Shown here piece after piece: positions 9,138 to 18,647 of a DNA stretch of 64,000 bases (within the stretch, counting starts at the first letter, position 1; every line of letters begins with the position of its first letter). Below the pieces are notes generated by a model, which ran no database searches, was not told where the DNA came from, and was given only the letters and a program-made list of their open reading frames with translations. The stretch comes from Saprospiraceae bacterium (GTDB taxonomy: Bacteria > Bacteroidota > Bacteroidia > Chitinophagales > Saprospiraceae), in NCBI GenBank assembly GCA_021604865.1, contig BQJU01000024.1:1-64000 (forward strand), written 5' to 3'. The translations under genes and the position numbers were made by a program.

Positions 9138-10115
9138 ATGCTCATAGCGGTAAACTATCATTATATTAGACCAGCCTTCGATTTTAAATATCCTAGTATA
9201 TTTGGTATTACACCCTCAAAATTCAGGAAACAACTTGAAGCGCTTTCGGCCTTTGGAACCTTCGTCAGCCAACAAGATATTTTGAACCATCTTGATGGCC
9301 ATTCTAGGTTACCCCAAAATGCAATTATAATTACTTTTGATGATGGCCTTGCAGAGCAGATTGATCTTGCATTACCAATTTTGCAGGAAATGGGAATTCC
9401 GGCGATATTTTTCTTAAACACCAGGGTTTTGGTAGACTCTTATGTACTGAATGTACACAAAATCCATTTGGTCAGATCAGAAGTTTCACCGGTTGATTTG
9501 ACAAAAAAGGTTCAATTATTCCTGAAAAAAAAGCAAAAATTTATTGATAAGACGGAATATCAGGAAAAAGCAATTTTTCATTATAAGTATGATCAACCTG
9601 ATATCGCTATGTTGAAATATCTGCTGAACTTCATCCTTACCGTAGAAGAACGGGATGAACTAATGGAAACAGTATTTCGTGAAGTCTTTGATTCAGAGAA
9701 ATTGGTACACGATAATTTATACATGAACTTGAGTGCAATAAAAAAACTGGCTTCTGATGGAATGTTGGGCAGCCATAGCCACGATCATTTTCCTTTAGGA
9801 ACTTTGAGTTCTGATCAACAGGAAAATCAAATTGGTAAATCGCAGCAATCATTACAACAGTTAATTGGCAAAAAAACACAAGCTTTTAGCTACCCCTATG
9901 GCTCATTTGAGGCTTGTAATGCCGTTGGTCCTTTGTTGGAAGCAGATGGGTTCAGGTTTGCATTTACAATGGAAAGGGCAAAAAATGAAAATCTTGAAAA
10001 GTCCTTATACCTAAGTAGGTTTGACAATAATGATATGCCGCTAGGGAAAGCTTGGAAACATGGAGATAAAAACCCGTTTGAGATTCTTCCTTCTGCTCAA
10101 TGGAAGTTTGATTAA
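9138..10115 (+). CDS. NodB-type polysaccharide deacetylase family protein
   Basis: The 325-residue protein has NodB motif 1 as ITFDDG near residue 65, with the catalytic base and first metal-binding Asp, and motif 2 as SHSHDH near residue 213. FSYPYG near 250 fits motif 3. No signal peptide is seen, so it may act in the cytoplasm or at the inner face of the membrane. It sits next to the formyltransferase, so removal of an N-acetyl followed by N-formylation is possible. The insert between motifs 1 and 2 is long and helical. Confidence 0.8.
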   Translation: MLIAVNYHYIRPAFDFKYPSIFGITPSKFRKQLEALSAFGTFVSQQDILNHLDGHSRLPQNAIIITFDDGLAEQIDLALPILQEMGIPAIFFLNTRVLVDSYVLNVHKIHLVRSEVSPVDLTKKVQLFLKKKQKFIDKTEYQEKAIFHYKYDQPDIAMLKYLLNFILTVEERDELMETVFREVFDSEKLVHDNLYMNLSAIKKLASDGMLGSHSHDHFPLGTLSSDQQENQIGKSQQSLQQLIGKKTQAFSYPYGSFEACNAVGPLLEADGFRFAFTMERAKNENLEKSLYLSRFDNNDMPLGKAWKHGDKNPFEILPSAQWKFD

Positions 10116-10136
10116 AATATAAAGCGTAAAGCAGTT

Positions 10137-10688
10137 ATGATTAGACTATTGATTGTAGGAGCCGGAAACATTGGAAGCCGTCATTTGCAAGGGTTAAAAT
10201 TGATACCCCAAGCGATTCACATTGTCGTGGTGGAACCTTTATCAAGTTGAATTATTTCCAACTCATCTCATGTAATTGATACTGCATTTTTCCTGGCAGG
10301 TTCACCCAAGACAATTGAGACACAAGTCTCGGGAAGCGCCATAGAATGGCATCCAGCAGGGTCCATATTCATCGGTATAGGGAAAACCGAAGCAAAGGTA
10401 CCATTTTCCTATCATGCCAATTGGGGTTTTGCCGGGCGTTGGAGTATTGAACTTATGACCCAAAATCATCGATTAATATTTTCTCCTATGGAGGAACTAA
10501 GCATTCAAAAAAGAGGAGCGTTAGCCGCTGAAAAGGTCTTGGTAAACTATGAATTAGACAAAATGTACAAACTTGGTATATTCAACCAATGCATAGCTTT
10601 TATCAATAAATTTGAAGAGCAACAATTGCTCTCACTGGAAGATCAAATAAGCAGAATGCGTATTTATAATAAAATGGCGAACTACTAG
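10137..10688 (+). pseudogene. Broken Gfo/Idh/MocA oxidoreductase
   Basis: The ATG at 10137 starts a typical NAD-binding N-terminus, LLIVGAGNIGSRHLQG, ending at a TGA at 10248-10250. The same frame continues after the stop with SSHVIDTAFFLAG and HANWGFAGRWSIEL, which look like the middle and C-terminal parts of the same family. About 100-150 residues expected between them are missing, so the gene has lost an internal piece and carries a stop. The open C-terminal part (10455-10688) could be read as a small protein but is best taken as a remnant. Two intact members lie at 16806 and 17696. Confidence 0.75.
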
Positions 10689-10694
10689 CCACGA

Positions 10695-11897
10695 ATGGAA
10701 AAACTACCTACGCTACTATTCTTTCCACAGTTGCGCTATTTGAGCAATCCCACATTTAGTTCAGTAGCAAAGGAATTAAAGGGCTATAGGAGAATTTACT
10801 TAGATACCGATTTATATCATAATTATGAGTCACCCATTTCTCCAGATGAAATGGATGAATTGTCCGGAACTTATGATGAAATAATCCAACTCGGCCTAGA
10901 TAAAAATTTAACCAATACTGGAGGGCGCTTAAGCAGGTTAAAAAGATATCATCAATTAGTAAAAGAAATAAAAGCCCTGACTACCGAATATAAACCAAGT
11001 GCATTTATATTCCCATCCGATATTATCTTTGAGCTGCGTGTGGTAAAGCGACATTTCCCAAAGATAAAAAGGATTATTCTGCAGCCATGCCAGCGGAAAT
11101 TCGTGTTAAAAAAAACCAGTTTACGGCGTAAAATATATTATTATTTTTTCAACTACTTAATAGGCATACCTCTATATAGTAGGTCTAAAATGTTTGGCGA
11201 TCAGGATAATAAGGCACACTATGTTTTTTGGTCTAAAAAATGGGTCGCCTCTTTAGCACAGCCCCAAAAAACGATAACATACATAAGCGGAGCGCCGGCA
11301 TATGACATCATTTTTAAACAGGAGGCTAACAAGAGCTTTGTGCTGCCTCCCCAATTCTTTAGTGAGAATAAAAAAATAGTGACCTTCTTCCTGAATAAAA
11401 AAACTAGCGCTGGCAAGGAAGCTTTTGAGGAATTTGCATCATTATACAAAGCGTTCATTATTCAGCATCCTCATTTAGCTTTTATTTTAAAAATTCATCC
11501 ACTTGAGGATAAAGAATACTGCACAAATCTTTTCAGAGAAGTTATTTCACCCAATGTTCACTTGATTGATAAGGAGTTAACTACGCCACAATTATTGGCT
11601 AATTCATCCATTATTATTACCCAATGGTCTTCAATAATTAACGAAGCATTGATAAATGACATTCCGGTAGTTCTCTGTAATCCACAGGGTAAACATGATT
11701 TAAAAAACCGCTTTTTGGACGATTTTAAGTATGTTGCAAAAACCCTTGCCGAATTAATTAAATTGGTGGATGATATTTTACTCGAAAAAATTGATTATTC
11801 TTCTTTTAAAGGAGAATATCTAGAAAATTCTATTGGATTTGTGGATGGTCAGAACAGTAAAAGAGCTGCAAAAATAATTGAAACCATTATTGCCTAA
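10695..11897 (+). CDS. Putative GT-B glycosyltransferase
   Basis: This 400-residue soluble protein looks like the GT-B enzymes related to CDP-glycerol transferases and capsule sialyltransferases. The C-terminal half has ILKIHPLEDKEY, then LLANSSIIITQWSSIINEAL and IPVVLCNPQG, the usual pattern of the donor-binding domain. The N-terminal half has no strong match that I can name. It follows the nonulosonate and tailoring genes and precedes the ABC transporter, so it may transfer one of the activated acidic sugars. That is inference from position. Confidence 0.6.
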   Translation: MEKLPTLLFFPQLRYLSNPTFSSVAKELKGYRRIYLDTDLYHNYESPISPDEMDELSGTYDEIIQLGLDKNLTNTGGRLSRLKRYHQLVKEIKALTTEYKPSAFIFPSDIIFELRVVKRHFPKIKRIILQPCQRKFVLKKTSLRRKIYYYFFNYLIGIPLYSRSKMFGDQDNKAHYVFWSKKWVASLAQPQKTITYISGAPAYDIIFKQEANKSFVLPPQFFSENKKIVTFFLNKKTSAGKEAFEEFASLYKAFIIQHPHLAFILKIHPLEDKEYCTNLFREVISPNVHLIDKELTTPQLLANSSIIITQWSSIINEALINDIPVVLCNPQGKHDLKNRFLDDFKYVAKTLAELIKLVDDILLEKIDYSSFKGEYLENSIGFVDGQNSKRAAKIIETIIA

Positions 11898-11973
11898 GAG
11901 CTTATTTTGAAGGAATCGAAGAATAAATATGCCTTGGGGTCGTAGTAATCGAATATGGTTTATTATTCATAAT

Positions 11974-13764
11974 ATGATAAAAAAGATAATTGAGAAAAGC
12001 CTTGCAAACTTCCTCTATTTCTATAAAAATTTAGGATACAGGATTTTTTTGGCAACAGGCTTAAGTTTAATCCTTGGCATATTGGATGGATTTGGACTTA
12101 CCATGTTTTTACCTCTATTGGAAATGGTAAGTGATCCTAGTAATTCCAACCAGGAATCAATGGGACGTCTCAAATTTGTTGCTGATTATATCGAAGCTGC
12201 CGGATTCAGCATGAACCTTACAACGGTGCTGATGTTTCTTTGCATTTTCTTTTCATTAAAGGGATTAACGAATTTCGCAAGTAAAGCATATCGCGTTTAT
12301 GTAAGGCTGTATTTCATCCGCAATCTTCGTTTGAAAATGTTGCAAAGCCTTAATGAAATCAGCTATAAAAAGTTTATTTTCTCAGATATAGGTCGTATTC
12401 AAAATACAATGACGGGGGAGGTAGAACGTGTAGGTGCTGCATATAGGGCTTACTTTTGGACTGTAGAACAGTCAATCCTTGTGGCAGTATATATGGGGTT
12501 TGCTTTTGTTGTTGATGTACAGTTCGCTTTGCTTGTTTCCATTGGAGGGTTTTTAACTAACCTTATTTACAAACAGATATACAAAAAAACGAAAGGAGCG
12601 TCACGTATTTTAACCAAAGATTCTCATAATTTTCAAAGCCTGGTTATCCAACATGTGGCAAATTTTAAATATTTGAAAGCTACAGGGTTGCTTAATAAGT
12701 ATAGCTCTAAATTACGAAATTCGATTTTCGATTTAGAAAATAGTAAACGAAAATTAGGAATCCACGATGCTACCTTGAGCTCGGCTCGGGAACCAATCCT
12801 CATCATAGTGGTGGCTGTAGTTATTATGATTCAAATAGAATATCTTGAAGCTTCATTAGGACCTATATTGATTAGCTTACTCTTTTTTTATAGAGCTTTA
12901 AATGCATTAATGGCAATGCAGGTTTCCTATAATCAGTTTTTGGCCGTTTCAGGATCGATGGAAAATATGATTAGCTTCCAGCAAAATTTGGAGCAAAACA
13001 AAGAGATAAACGGTAAGACACCCTTTGAGACACTTAAAAAGAACATTGAAATTAAGAATCTTAACTTCAATTATGGTCAAGAAAAAATTCTGAAGGATGT
13101 TAATCTAATAATCCATAAAAACGAAACCGTAGCATTCGTTGGTCCAAGTGGTAGTGGAAAAACTACATTCTTGAATATATTGGCTGGCTTGATACCTGTA
13201 GAAGAAGGATTGATGCTGATCGATAGCAAAAACAGCCGAGAGATCGATATGCATTCTTTTCAAAGAAGATTGGGATACATCACACAAGAACCGGTAGTAT
13301 TTAACGATACTATTTTTAATAATGTAACTTTCTGGGCCGAGCCTAGCCAAGATAATATAAACAAATTCAGCGTGGCTACAGAAAAAGCTTCCATTAAGGA
13401 TTTCATAGAAAGTTTGCCAGCAGGGTATAATACCGAATTAGGTAATAATGGAATCAATCTAAGCGGAGGCCAGAAGCAACGTATTGCTATTGCAAGAGAA
13501 TTGTATAAAGGTATTGATATTTTGTTTATGGATGAGGCCACTTCTGCGTTGGATTCAGAAACGGAAATGGTGGTCCAACAAAATATTGACCAATTGAAGG
13601 GACAATACACAATACTCGTTGTAGCACACCGACTTTCTACAATTCGCACGGTAGATAAATTAGTCTTAATGGAAAATGGGAGAATTGTGAAAATTGGGGA
13701 CTATGAAAGCCTTATGCAGGATGCCCCTAAATTCAGAAGAATGGTAGAATTGCAAGAGTTATAA
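11974..13764 (+). CDS. MsbA/PglK-type ABC exporter, likely lipid-linked glycan flippase
   Basis: This half-transporter has about six transmembrane helices in residues 1-310, then an ATP-binding domain with Walker A GPSGSGKTT from 390, the signature LSGGQ at 496-500, Walker B ILFMDEATSALD near 517 and the switch His in VAHRLST. The start is placed at 11974 (596 residues) because MIKKIIEKSLANF is the usual beginning; an in-frame ATG lies at 11929. No Wzx/MATE-type flippase is visible in the window, so a PglK-like role, flipping the undecaprenyl-linked repeat unit, is likely. Substrate is inferred. Confidence 0.85.
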   Translation: MIKKIIEKSLANFLYFYKNLGYRIFLATGLSLILGILDGFGLTMFLPLLEMVSDPSNSNQESMGRLKFVADYIEAAGFSMNLTTVLMFLCIFFSLKGLTNFASKAYRVYVRLYFIRNLRLKMLQSLNEISYKKFIFSDIGRIQNTMTGEVERVGAAYRAYFWTVEQSILVAVYMGFAFVVDVQFALLVSIGGFLTNLIYKQIYKKTKGASRILTKDSHNFQSLVIQHVANFKYLKATGLLNKYSSKLRNSIFDLENSKRKLGIHDATLSSAREPILIIVVAVVIMIQIEYLEASLGPILISLLFFYRALNALMAMQVSYNQFLAVSGSMENMISFQQNLEQNKEINGKTPFETLKKNIEIKNLNFNYGQEKILKDVNLIIHKNETVAFVGPSGSGKTTFLNILAGLIPVEEGLMLIDSKNSREIDMHSFQRRLGYITQEPVVFNDTIFNNVTFWAEPSQDNINKFSVATEKASIKDFIESLPAGYNTELGNNGINLSGGQKQRIAIARELYKGIDILFMDEATSALDSETEMVVQQNIDQLKGQYTILVVAHRLSTIRTVDKLVLMENGRIVKIGDYESLMQDAPKFRRMVELQEL

Positions 13765-13801
13765 TTAGATGTTTGCGATTAAAATTAATAAAAAATAATC
13801 A

Positions 13802-14842
13802 ATGGAACTTTCGGGAAAAAATATCCTAATTACTGGTGGAACCGGGTCATTGGGTAATGCACTCACCAAATATATCCTTCAGACGAATCCCCAGGTCAAT
13901 AGGCTAGTGATTTTTTCTAGGGATGAACAGAAGCAATATCAAATGGCTCAAAAATTTCCGACTTCTACTTACCAACAATTGAGGTATTTTGTTGGAGACG
14001 TCAGGGATTTTGAGCGCTTAAAGAGAGCCATGAAGGGCATTGATTACGTAATCCATGCCGCTGCTATGAAACATGTTCCAATAGCAGAATACAACCCTAT
14101 GGAATGTGTCAAAACGAATGTCATTGGAGCGGAAAATGTCATCAATGCTTGTCTTGAAACTGGTGTAGAGCGTGTAGTGGCCTTGTCAACCGACAAAGCA
14201 GCAGCCCCAATCAATCTTTACGGAGCTACAAAATTAGTATCCGATAAACTCTTTGTTGCAGCTAATAATATAACTGGCTGGAATCCAATAAAATTTTCTG
14301 TGGTTCGCTATGGGAATGTGATGGGTTCAAATGGCAGTGTTATTCCCTTTTTCCTCAAAAAGAAAGCAGAAGGAGTTCTTCCCATTACCAATAATAATAT
14401 GACTCGTTTTAATATATCCCTGCAAGATGGGGTTGAAATGATTATGCACGCTTTAGAAAAAGCATGGGGTGGAGAAATATTTGTGCCCAAAATTCCTTCC
14501 TACAAAATTTTGGATTTAGCAAATGCGATTGGTCCAGAATGTAAAAAACCGGAAGTAGGTATTAGGCCCGGCGAAAAAATCCATGAAGAAATGATTACTA
14601 CATCAGATTCTTACAATACCTACGATTTAGGAAAATATTATGCCATTCTACCGACAGCTACCCATCGTTGGAAACTCGATGAGTTTATAAATTATTTTGA
14701 CGCGAAAAAAGTACCGGAAGGTTTTAGATATAATTCTGGGGAGAATACCCAATGGGAAACGATTGAATCGTTACGTAACCTAATTAAGTTTCACGTTGAT
14801 AAAAATTTCGAAGTCAATTATGAAAATAATTCCTTACGGTAG
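13802..14842 (+). CDS. pseB: UDP-GlcNAc 4,6-dehydratase (inverting), PseB type
   Basis: The 346-residue SDR protein has the NAD(P) loop GGTGSLGNAL, VIHAAAMKHVPIAEYNP, and STDKAAAPINLYGATK with the Tyr-x3-Lys catalytic pair. The Tyr in this motif and the short soluble form separate it from the CapD/FlaA1 form at 45318, which has Met there. It performs the first step of pseudaminic acid synthesis, making the 4-keto-6-deoxy-L-arabino sugar from UDP-GlcNAc. The gene overlaps pseC by 23 bases. The pathway call rests on the following pseC, pseG and pseI homologues. Confidence 0.92.
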   Translation: MELSGKNILITGGTGSLGNALTKYILQTNPQVNRLVIFSRDEQKQYQMAQKFPTSTYQQLRYFVGDVRDFERLKRAMKGIDYVIHAAAMKHVPIAEYNPMECVKTNVIGAENVINACLETGVERVVALSTDKAAAPINLYGATKLVSDKLFVAANNITGWNPIKFSVVRYGNVMGSNGSVIPFFLKKKAEGVLPITNNNMTRFNISLQDGVEMIMHALEKAWGGEIFVPKIPSYKILDLANAIGPECKKPEVGIRPGEKIHEEMITTSDSYNTYDLGKYYAILPTATHRWKLDEFINYFDAKKVPEGFRYNSGENTQWETIESLRNLIKFHVDKNFEVNYENNSLR

Positions 14843-15971
14843 ACAAAGCATTGATCAAGAAGATATCAACGCCATTAACGAGGTGTTAGTTTCTGATTAC
14901 CTCACTCAAGGTCCTCTTGTAGAAAAATTCGAATCTGATTTTGCTGCATATATTGGCTGTAAACATGCCGTGGCAGTTTCAAATGGTACGGCTGCTCTTC
15001 ATTTAAGCGCATTGGCATTAGGAGTGCAAAAAGGGGATCGGGTAATCACTAGTCCGATCACTTTTTCTGCTTCAGCCAATTGTGTTGAATACTGTGGCGG
15101 TGAAATTGATTTCTGTGATATTGACCCCCAAACTTATCTCATAGACTTGGACAAACTTGCCACAATGATTGAATCCAAGCCTAAGGGATATTATAAAGGA
15201 ATTATTCCTGTCGATTTTTGTGGCCTATCAGTTGACCTGGAAAGAATTTCGAATATTGCGCGTCAACACAATTTGTGGATTATTGAAGATGCTTGTCATG
15301 CACCAGGAGCAAAATTTCAAGATACATCTGGCAACTGGCACATGGCAGGAGATGGGCATTATAGTGATTGTTCCATTTTTTCGTTTCACCCGGTAAAACA
15401 TATTGCATGCGGTGAGGGAGGAATGGTCACCACTAATAATGACGAAATAGCGGAGAGAATACGATTATTGAGAACACATGGCATCAGTAAAGACCCGAAA
15501 CAATTAGACAAACATGATGGAGGGTGGTATTATCAGATGTTGGAATTAGGCTACAATTATCGGCTTACCGATTTTCAGTCGGCCCTAGGTGTCACGCAAT
15601 TGAAAAAATTAGATTCAAGTCTTGAGAAAAGGAATGAGATAGCTAGAATTTATGACTCTTCCTTTAAAGGTTTGGGATTTAAGAAACAATTTATTCCTGA
15701 GAATTACTTCCATGCTTACCATTTATACGTAATTGAAGTCCCACAAAGAAAAGCACTCTATGATCATTTACGTCTGCATGGGATTTATGCCCAGGTACAT
15801 TACATCCCCGTCCATACTATGCCATATTACAGCGCAAAAGGTTGGAAAGAAGGCGATGCTCCCAATGCAGAAAAATATTATACCCAATGCCTTAGTATCC
15901 CCATGTTTCCTACATTAGATAGGGAGGATCAGGCTTTTATTATTGACCGCATAAAATCATTTTATGCCTGA
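14820..15971 (+). CDS. pseC: UDP-4-amino-sugar aminotransferase, PseC type
   Basis: The 383-residue DegT/DnrJ/EryC1 family protein uses pyridoxal phosphate. The internal aldimine Lys is K193 in SFHPVKH, after the FGA-like VAVSNGTAALHL and EDACHAPGA stretches. The ATG at 14820 is chosen because MKIIPYGRQSID is the family start; an in-frame ATG lies 24 bases upstream. It aminates the product of PseB at carbon 4 for pseudaminic acid synthesis. The end overlaps the next gene by 8 bases. Confidence 0.92.
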   Translation: MKIIPYGRQSIDQEDINAINEVLVSDYLTQGPLVEKFESDFAAYIGCKHAVAVSNGTAALHLSALALGVQKGDRVITSPITFSASANCVEYCGGEIDFCDIDPQTYLIDLDKLATMIESKPKGYYKGIIPVDFCGLSVDLERISNIARQHNLWIIEDACHAPGAKFQDTSGNWHMAGDGHYSDCSIFSFHPVKHIACGEGGMVTTNNDEIAERIRLLRTHGISKDPKQLDKHDGGWYYQMLELGYNYRLTDFQSALGVTQLKKLDSSLEKRNEIARIYDSSFKGLGFKKQFIPENYFHAYHLYVIEVPQRKALYDHLRLHGIYAQVHYIPVHTMPYYSAKGWKEGDAPNAEKYYTQCLSIPMFPTLDREDQAFIIDRIKSFYA

Positions 15972-16806
15972 AAAGTTGGCTTTGGGAACAGCTCAATTTG
16001 GGCTGGACTACGGAATCAATAATTCCCTGGGAAAAACCCCGGAAAAAGAAGTCTCCAAAATCCTCAGCTTAGCAGAAGAGGCCGGCATAAACTGTCTCGA
16101 TACCGCCTATGCTTATGGAACAAGTGAAGAGACCTTGGGTAGAAACAATCTGAATTCTTTTAAAATAGTCTCTAAATTTCCATCGGTTGAACCAAGCAAA
16201 AACCTTAATGAATACTTGTATGATAGTTTGAAAAAACTGAATACAAAAGCTATCTATGGGTACTTAGCTCACAATTCACAGGTGCTTATACAAAACCAAA
16301 ACCTTTGGGATGAATTGCAGAGCGCAAAAAAATTAGGCAAAGTAAAAAAGATCGGATATTCCCTTTATCAGCCCTCTGAATTACATAAGTTATTGGAATT
16401 GGGGATGTTCCCTGATCTGATCCAGGTTCCCTTCAACATTTTGGATCAAAGATTTAGACATGATTTAATTGGATTGGCCAAAGAGGGCGTTGAGATACAC
16501 ACCAGATCCTGTTTCTTGCAAGGAGTCTTTTTTCAGGATCCTCAAAAATTGGATGCATTTTTTGAAAAGGTGAAACCTTTCCTTGCTGATTTGGCCCTTA
16601 ATTATCCTACCAACTCAGAAAGAGCAGCATTCTTGTTGGATTATTGTACCTCTCAACCATTTATCCACAAGGTGGTGATCGGCGTGAACAACTATCAGCA
16701 ATTATCAGATAACTTGACTGGTCAATATAACAAGAATGGATCCCTATTGATGAATATTCCTACAATACCTGATAAAATTTTACTACCTACTTATTGGCCT
16801 TCATAA
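15964..16806 (+). CDS. Aldo/keto reductase
   Basis: This 280-residue protein has the aldo/keto reductase barrel start LALGTAQFGLDYGI, the catalytic Asp and Tyr in LDTAYAYGTSEETLG, and YLAHNS where the His usually sits in that family. Such genes are often found in nonulosonate loci, although the step they catalyse is not firmly known to me. It overlaps the aminotransferase by 8 bases and the next gene by one base (TAATG), so it is translated with them. It might reduce a keto or aldehyde sugar in the branch served by the two oxidoreductases that follow. Confidence 0.85.
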   Translation: MPEKLALGTAQFGLDYGINNSLGKTPEKEVSKILSLAEEAGINCLDTAYAYGTSEETLGRNNLNSFKIVSKFPSVEPSKNLNEYLYDSLKKLNTKAIYGYLAHNSQVLIQNQNLWDELQSAKKLGKVKKIGYSLYQPSELHKLLELGMFPDLIQVPFNILDQRFRHDLIGLAKEGVEIHTRSCFLQGVFFQDPQKLDAFFEKVKPFLADLALNYPTNSERAAFLLDYCTSQPFIHKVVIGVNNYQQLSDNLTGQYNKNGSLLMNIPTIPDKILLPTYWPS

Positions 16807-17699
16807 TGAATAAAAAGCTTCAAATTGGCATTGTAGGACTAAGCAAAGGTAATGGGCATCCATATTCATGGGCAGCAATTTGCAATGGCTACAATCCTGA
16901 GTTAATGAAGAACTGCCCGTTTCCCGCAATACCAGAATATCTGGCAATGCAGCAGTGGCCTAAGGCTAAAATACCGAATGTAGAGGTAACGCATATCTGG
17001 ACTCAAGATTTATCCATTTCTGAAAACGTAGCCAAGGCTTCATTAATCTCCAAGATATCTGGCAGTCTGGAAGAAATGGCTACTCAGGTAGATGCTATCC
17101 TATTTGCAAGGGATGATGCCGAAAACCATGAAAAAATGGTGATGCCATTTCTCAAAGCAGGGCTTCCAATTTTTATTGATAAGCCACTTGCCCTTGACTT
17201 GGGAACAGCCAATCGAATTCTGCAAGCCCAGTCCTATGAAAGCCAGGTTTTCTCCTGTTCATCATTAAGGTTTGCTGATGAATTAATCCTCACTAAAGAA
17301 GATCTCAATAAGATTGGGGAGGTTACATTTGTTGAAGCACAAATTTCCAAGTATTGGGAAACTTATTCTGTTCATTTAATTGAACCTATGATAAGAAGCT
17401 TGCCACAACGAGGAAAATTGGTCGGCGTGAGTAGTGAAAAAATAGGTGAGGTTATTAAAGCAAAAATCCGATGGGAAAATGTAAGTGCTTTTGTTAGTAC
17501 TTATGCCGCTTACAATTTGCCCATCGAAATCAAGTATTTTGGCACAAAAGATTTTGTAGTTAAAAGGTTTCATGATTCTTTTAGCGCTTTCAAAAAATCC
17601 ATAGAAGTGTTCCTTGAAGTTATTGAGCATTTAAGTGTTCCAATTCCGAGAGAGGAGACTTTAGAAATTATTGAAATCATTGAAAAAGGGAGGCAATGA
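16806..17699 (+). CDS. Gfo/Idh/MocA family oxidoreductase, first copy
   Basis: The 297-residue protein begins KLQIGIVGLSKGNGHPYSW, a nucleotide-binding loop with an unusual insert after the first glycine pair. The family core IFIDKPLALDLGTAN (the EKP-type motif with Asp in place of Glu) is near residue 125. ATG at 16806 overlaps the stop of the reductase gene. It may oxidise or epimerise a nucleotide sugar. It pairs with the second family member downstream through an ATGA overlap, so the two could form one complex. Substrate unknown. Confidence 0.8.
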   Translation: MNKKLQIGIVGLSKGNGHPYSWAAICNGYNPELMKNCPFPAIPEYLAMQQWPKAKIPNVEVTHIWTQDLSISENVAKASLISKISGSLEEMATQVDAILFARDDAENHEKMVMPFLKAGLPIFIDKPLALDLGTANRILQAQSYESQVFSCSSLRFADELILTKEDLNKIGEVTFVEAQISKYWETYSVHLIEPMIRSLPQRGKLVGVSSEKIGEVIKAKIRWENVSAFVSTYAAYNLPIEIKYFGTKDFVVKRFHDSFSAFKKSIEVFLEVIEHLSVPIPREETLEIIEIIEKGRQ

Positions 17700-18643
17700 A
17701 AATACTGATAGTCGGTTTGGGTTCTATCGGTAGGAGACATCTTAATTGCCTTAAAAAAATTGGCAACACAGAGTTAGCAGCACTTAGAACCTCAAAAGGA
17801 AGCCTCAAAGAACCTGGTGGAATATTGGAGTTTTTCTCCATTGAAGACGCATTGAACTATCATCCAGATGGGGTCATTATTGCCAATCCAACATCCCTTC
17901 ATATAAAATATGCACAAGCTTTTTTGGAGAATGGAGCCAGGGTTTTAATAGAAAAGCCCATTGCTCAAGATGTTGAAGAAGCGGAAGCATTATCCGCTTA
18001 TGCTGATAATTTACGTGTTGCCTACTGCATGCGATTTTTATCTTTCTATAAATTCCTCAGGGAAAAACTATCAAAGGAAACGGCCTTTAAGGTTTCCTTT
18101 AAAAGGTCTTTCTATTTACCTAAATGGCATCCATATGCAGATTATCGAAAGGAGTATACAGCCAGGAAAGACCTGGGAGGTGGTGTGATTCGAACGCTTT
18201 CTCATGAAATTGACCTTGCTTGTCATTGGCTTGGAAGTCCGGTATCTATAAATGGCGTTATTGATAAGCTTTCATTTTTGGAATTAGATGTGGATGATTT
18301 TGCTTTTTTCAGTCTTAAAATGCCCGGCGGTGCCAGAGCTAATTTCGAATTAGATTATTACTCCCCTATCAATATTAATATCGGAGAAGCATTCACAGAA
18401 AAAGGAAAATATTTTTGGGACACTAAAAAATTAGTCTTTGTTTCCTACGAATCTTCCATAGAGCAGCCCTTAATACAAGTTGAAAATGATTTCGAGGATA
18501 TGTACATGGATCAGATGAAAGATTTTGTCCGTTTTACAAAAACTGGAATTTCGGAAAATGCCACCTACAATGATGCCGTTGAAGTGATGAAAATAATTAA
18601 AAAGGTGGAAAATCAAACAATTAAAAAAGAAAGGAAAATTTAA
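17696..18643 (+). CDS. Gfo/Idh/MocA family oxidoreductase, second copy
   Basis: This 315-residue protein has the classical NAD loop ILIVGLGSIGRRHL and the motif VLIEKPIAQDVEEAE with the conserved Lys. A C-terminal domain follows with the DLGGGVIRTLSHEIDL stretch typical of nucleotide-sugar dehydrogenases of this family. It starts inside the previous stop codon (ATGA). The location between the pseudaminate genes and a cytidylyltransferase suggests a sugar modifying role. The broken gene at 10137 encodes a relative. Confidence 0.88.
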   Translation: MKILIVGLGSIGRRHLNCLKKIGNTELAALRTSKGSLKEPGGILEFFSIEDALNYHPDGVIIANPTSLHIKYAQAFLENGARVLIEKPIAQDVEEAEALSAYADNLRVAYCMRFLSFYKFLREKLSKETAFKVSFKRSFYLPKWHPYADYRKEYTARKDLGGGVIRTLSHEIDLACHWLGSPVSINGVIDKLSFLELDVDDFAFFSLKMPGGARANFELDYYSPININIGEAFTEKGKYFWDTKKLVFVSYESSIEQPLIQVENDFEDMYMDQMKDFVRFTKTGISENATYNDAVEVMKIIKKVENQTIKKERKI

Positions 18644-18647
18644 TACT

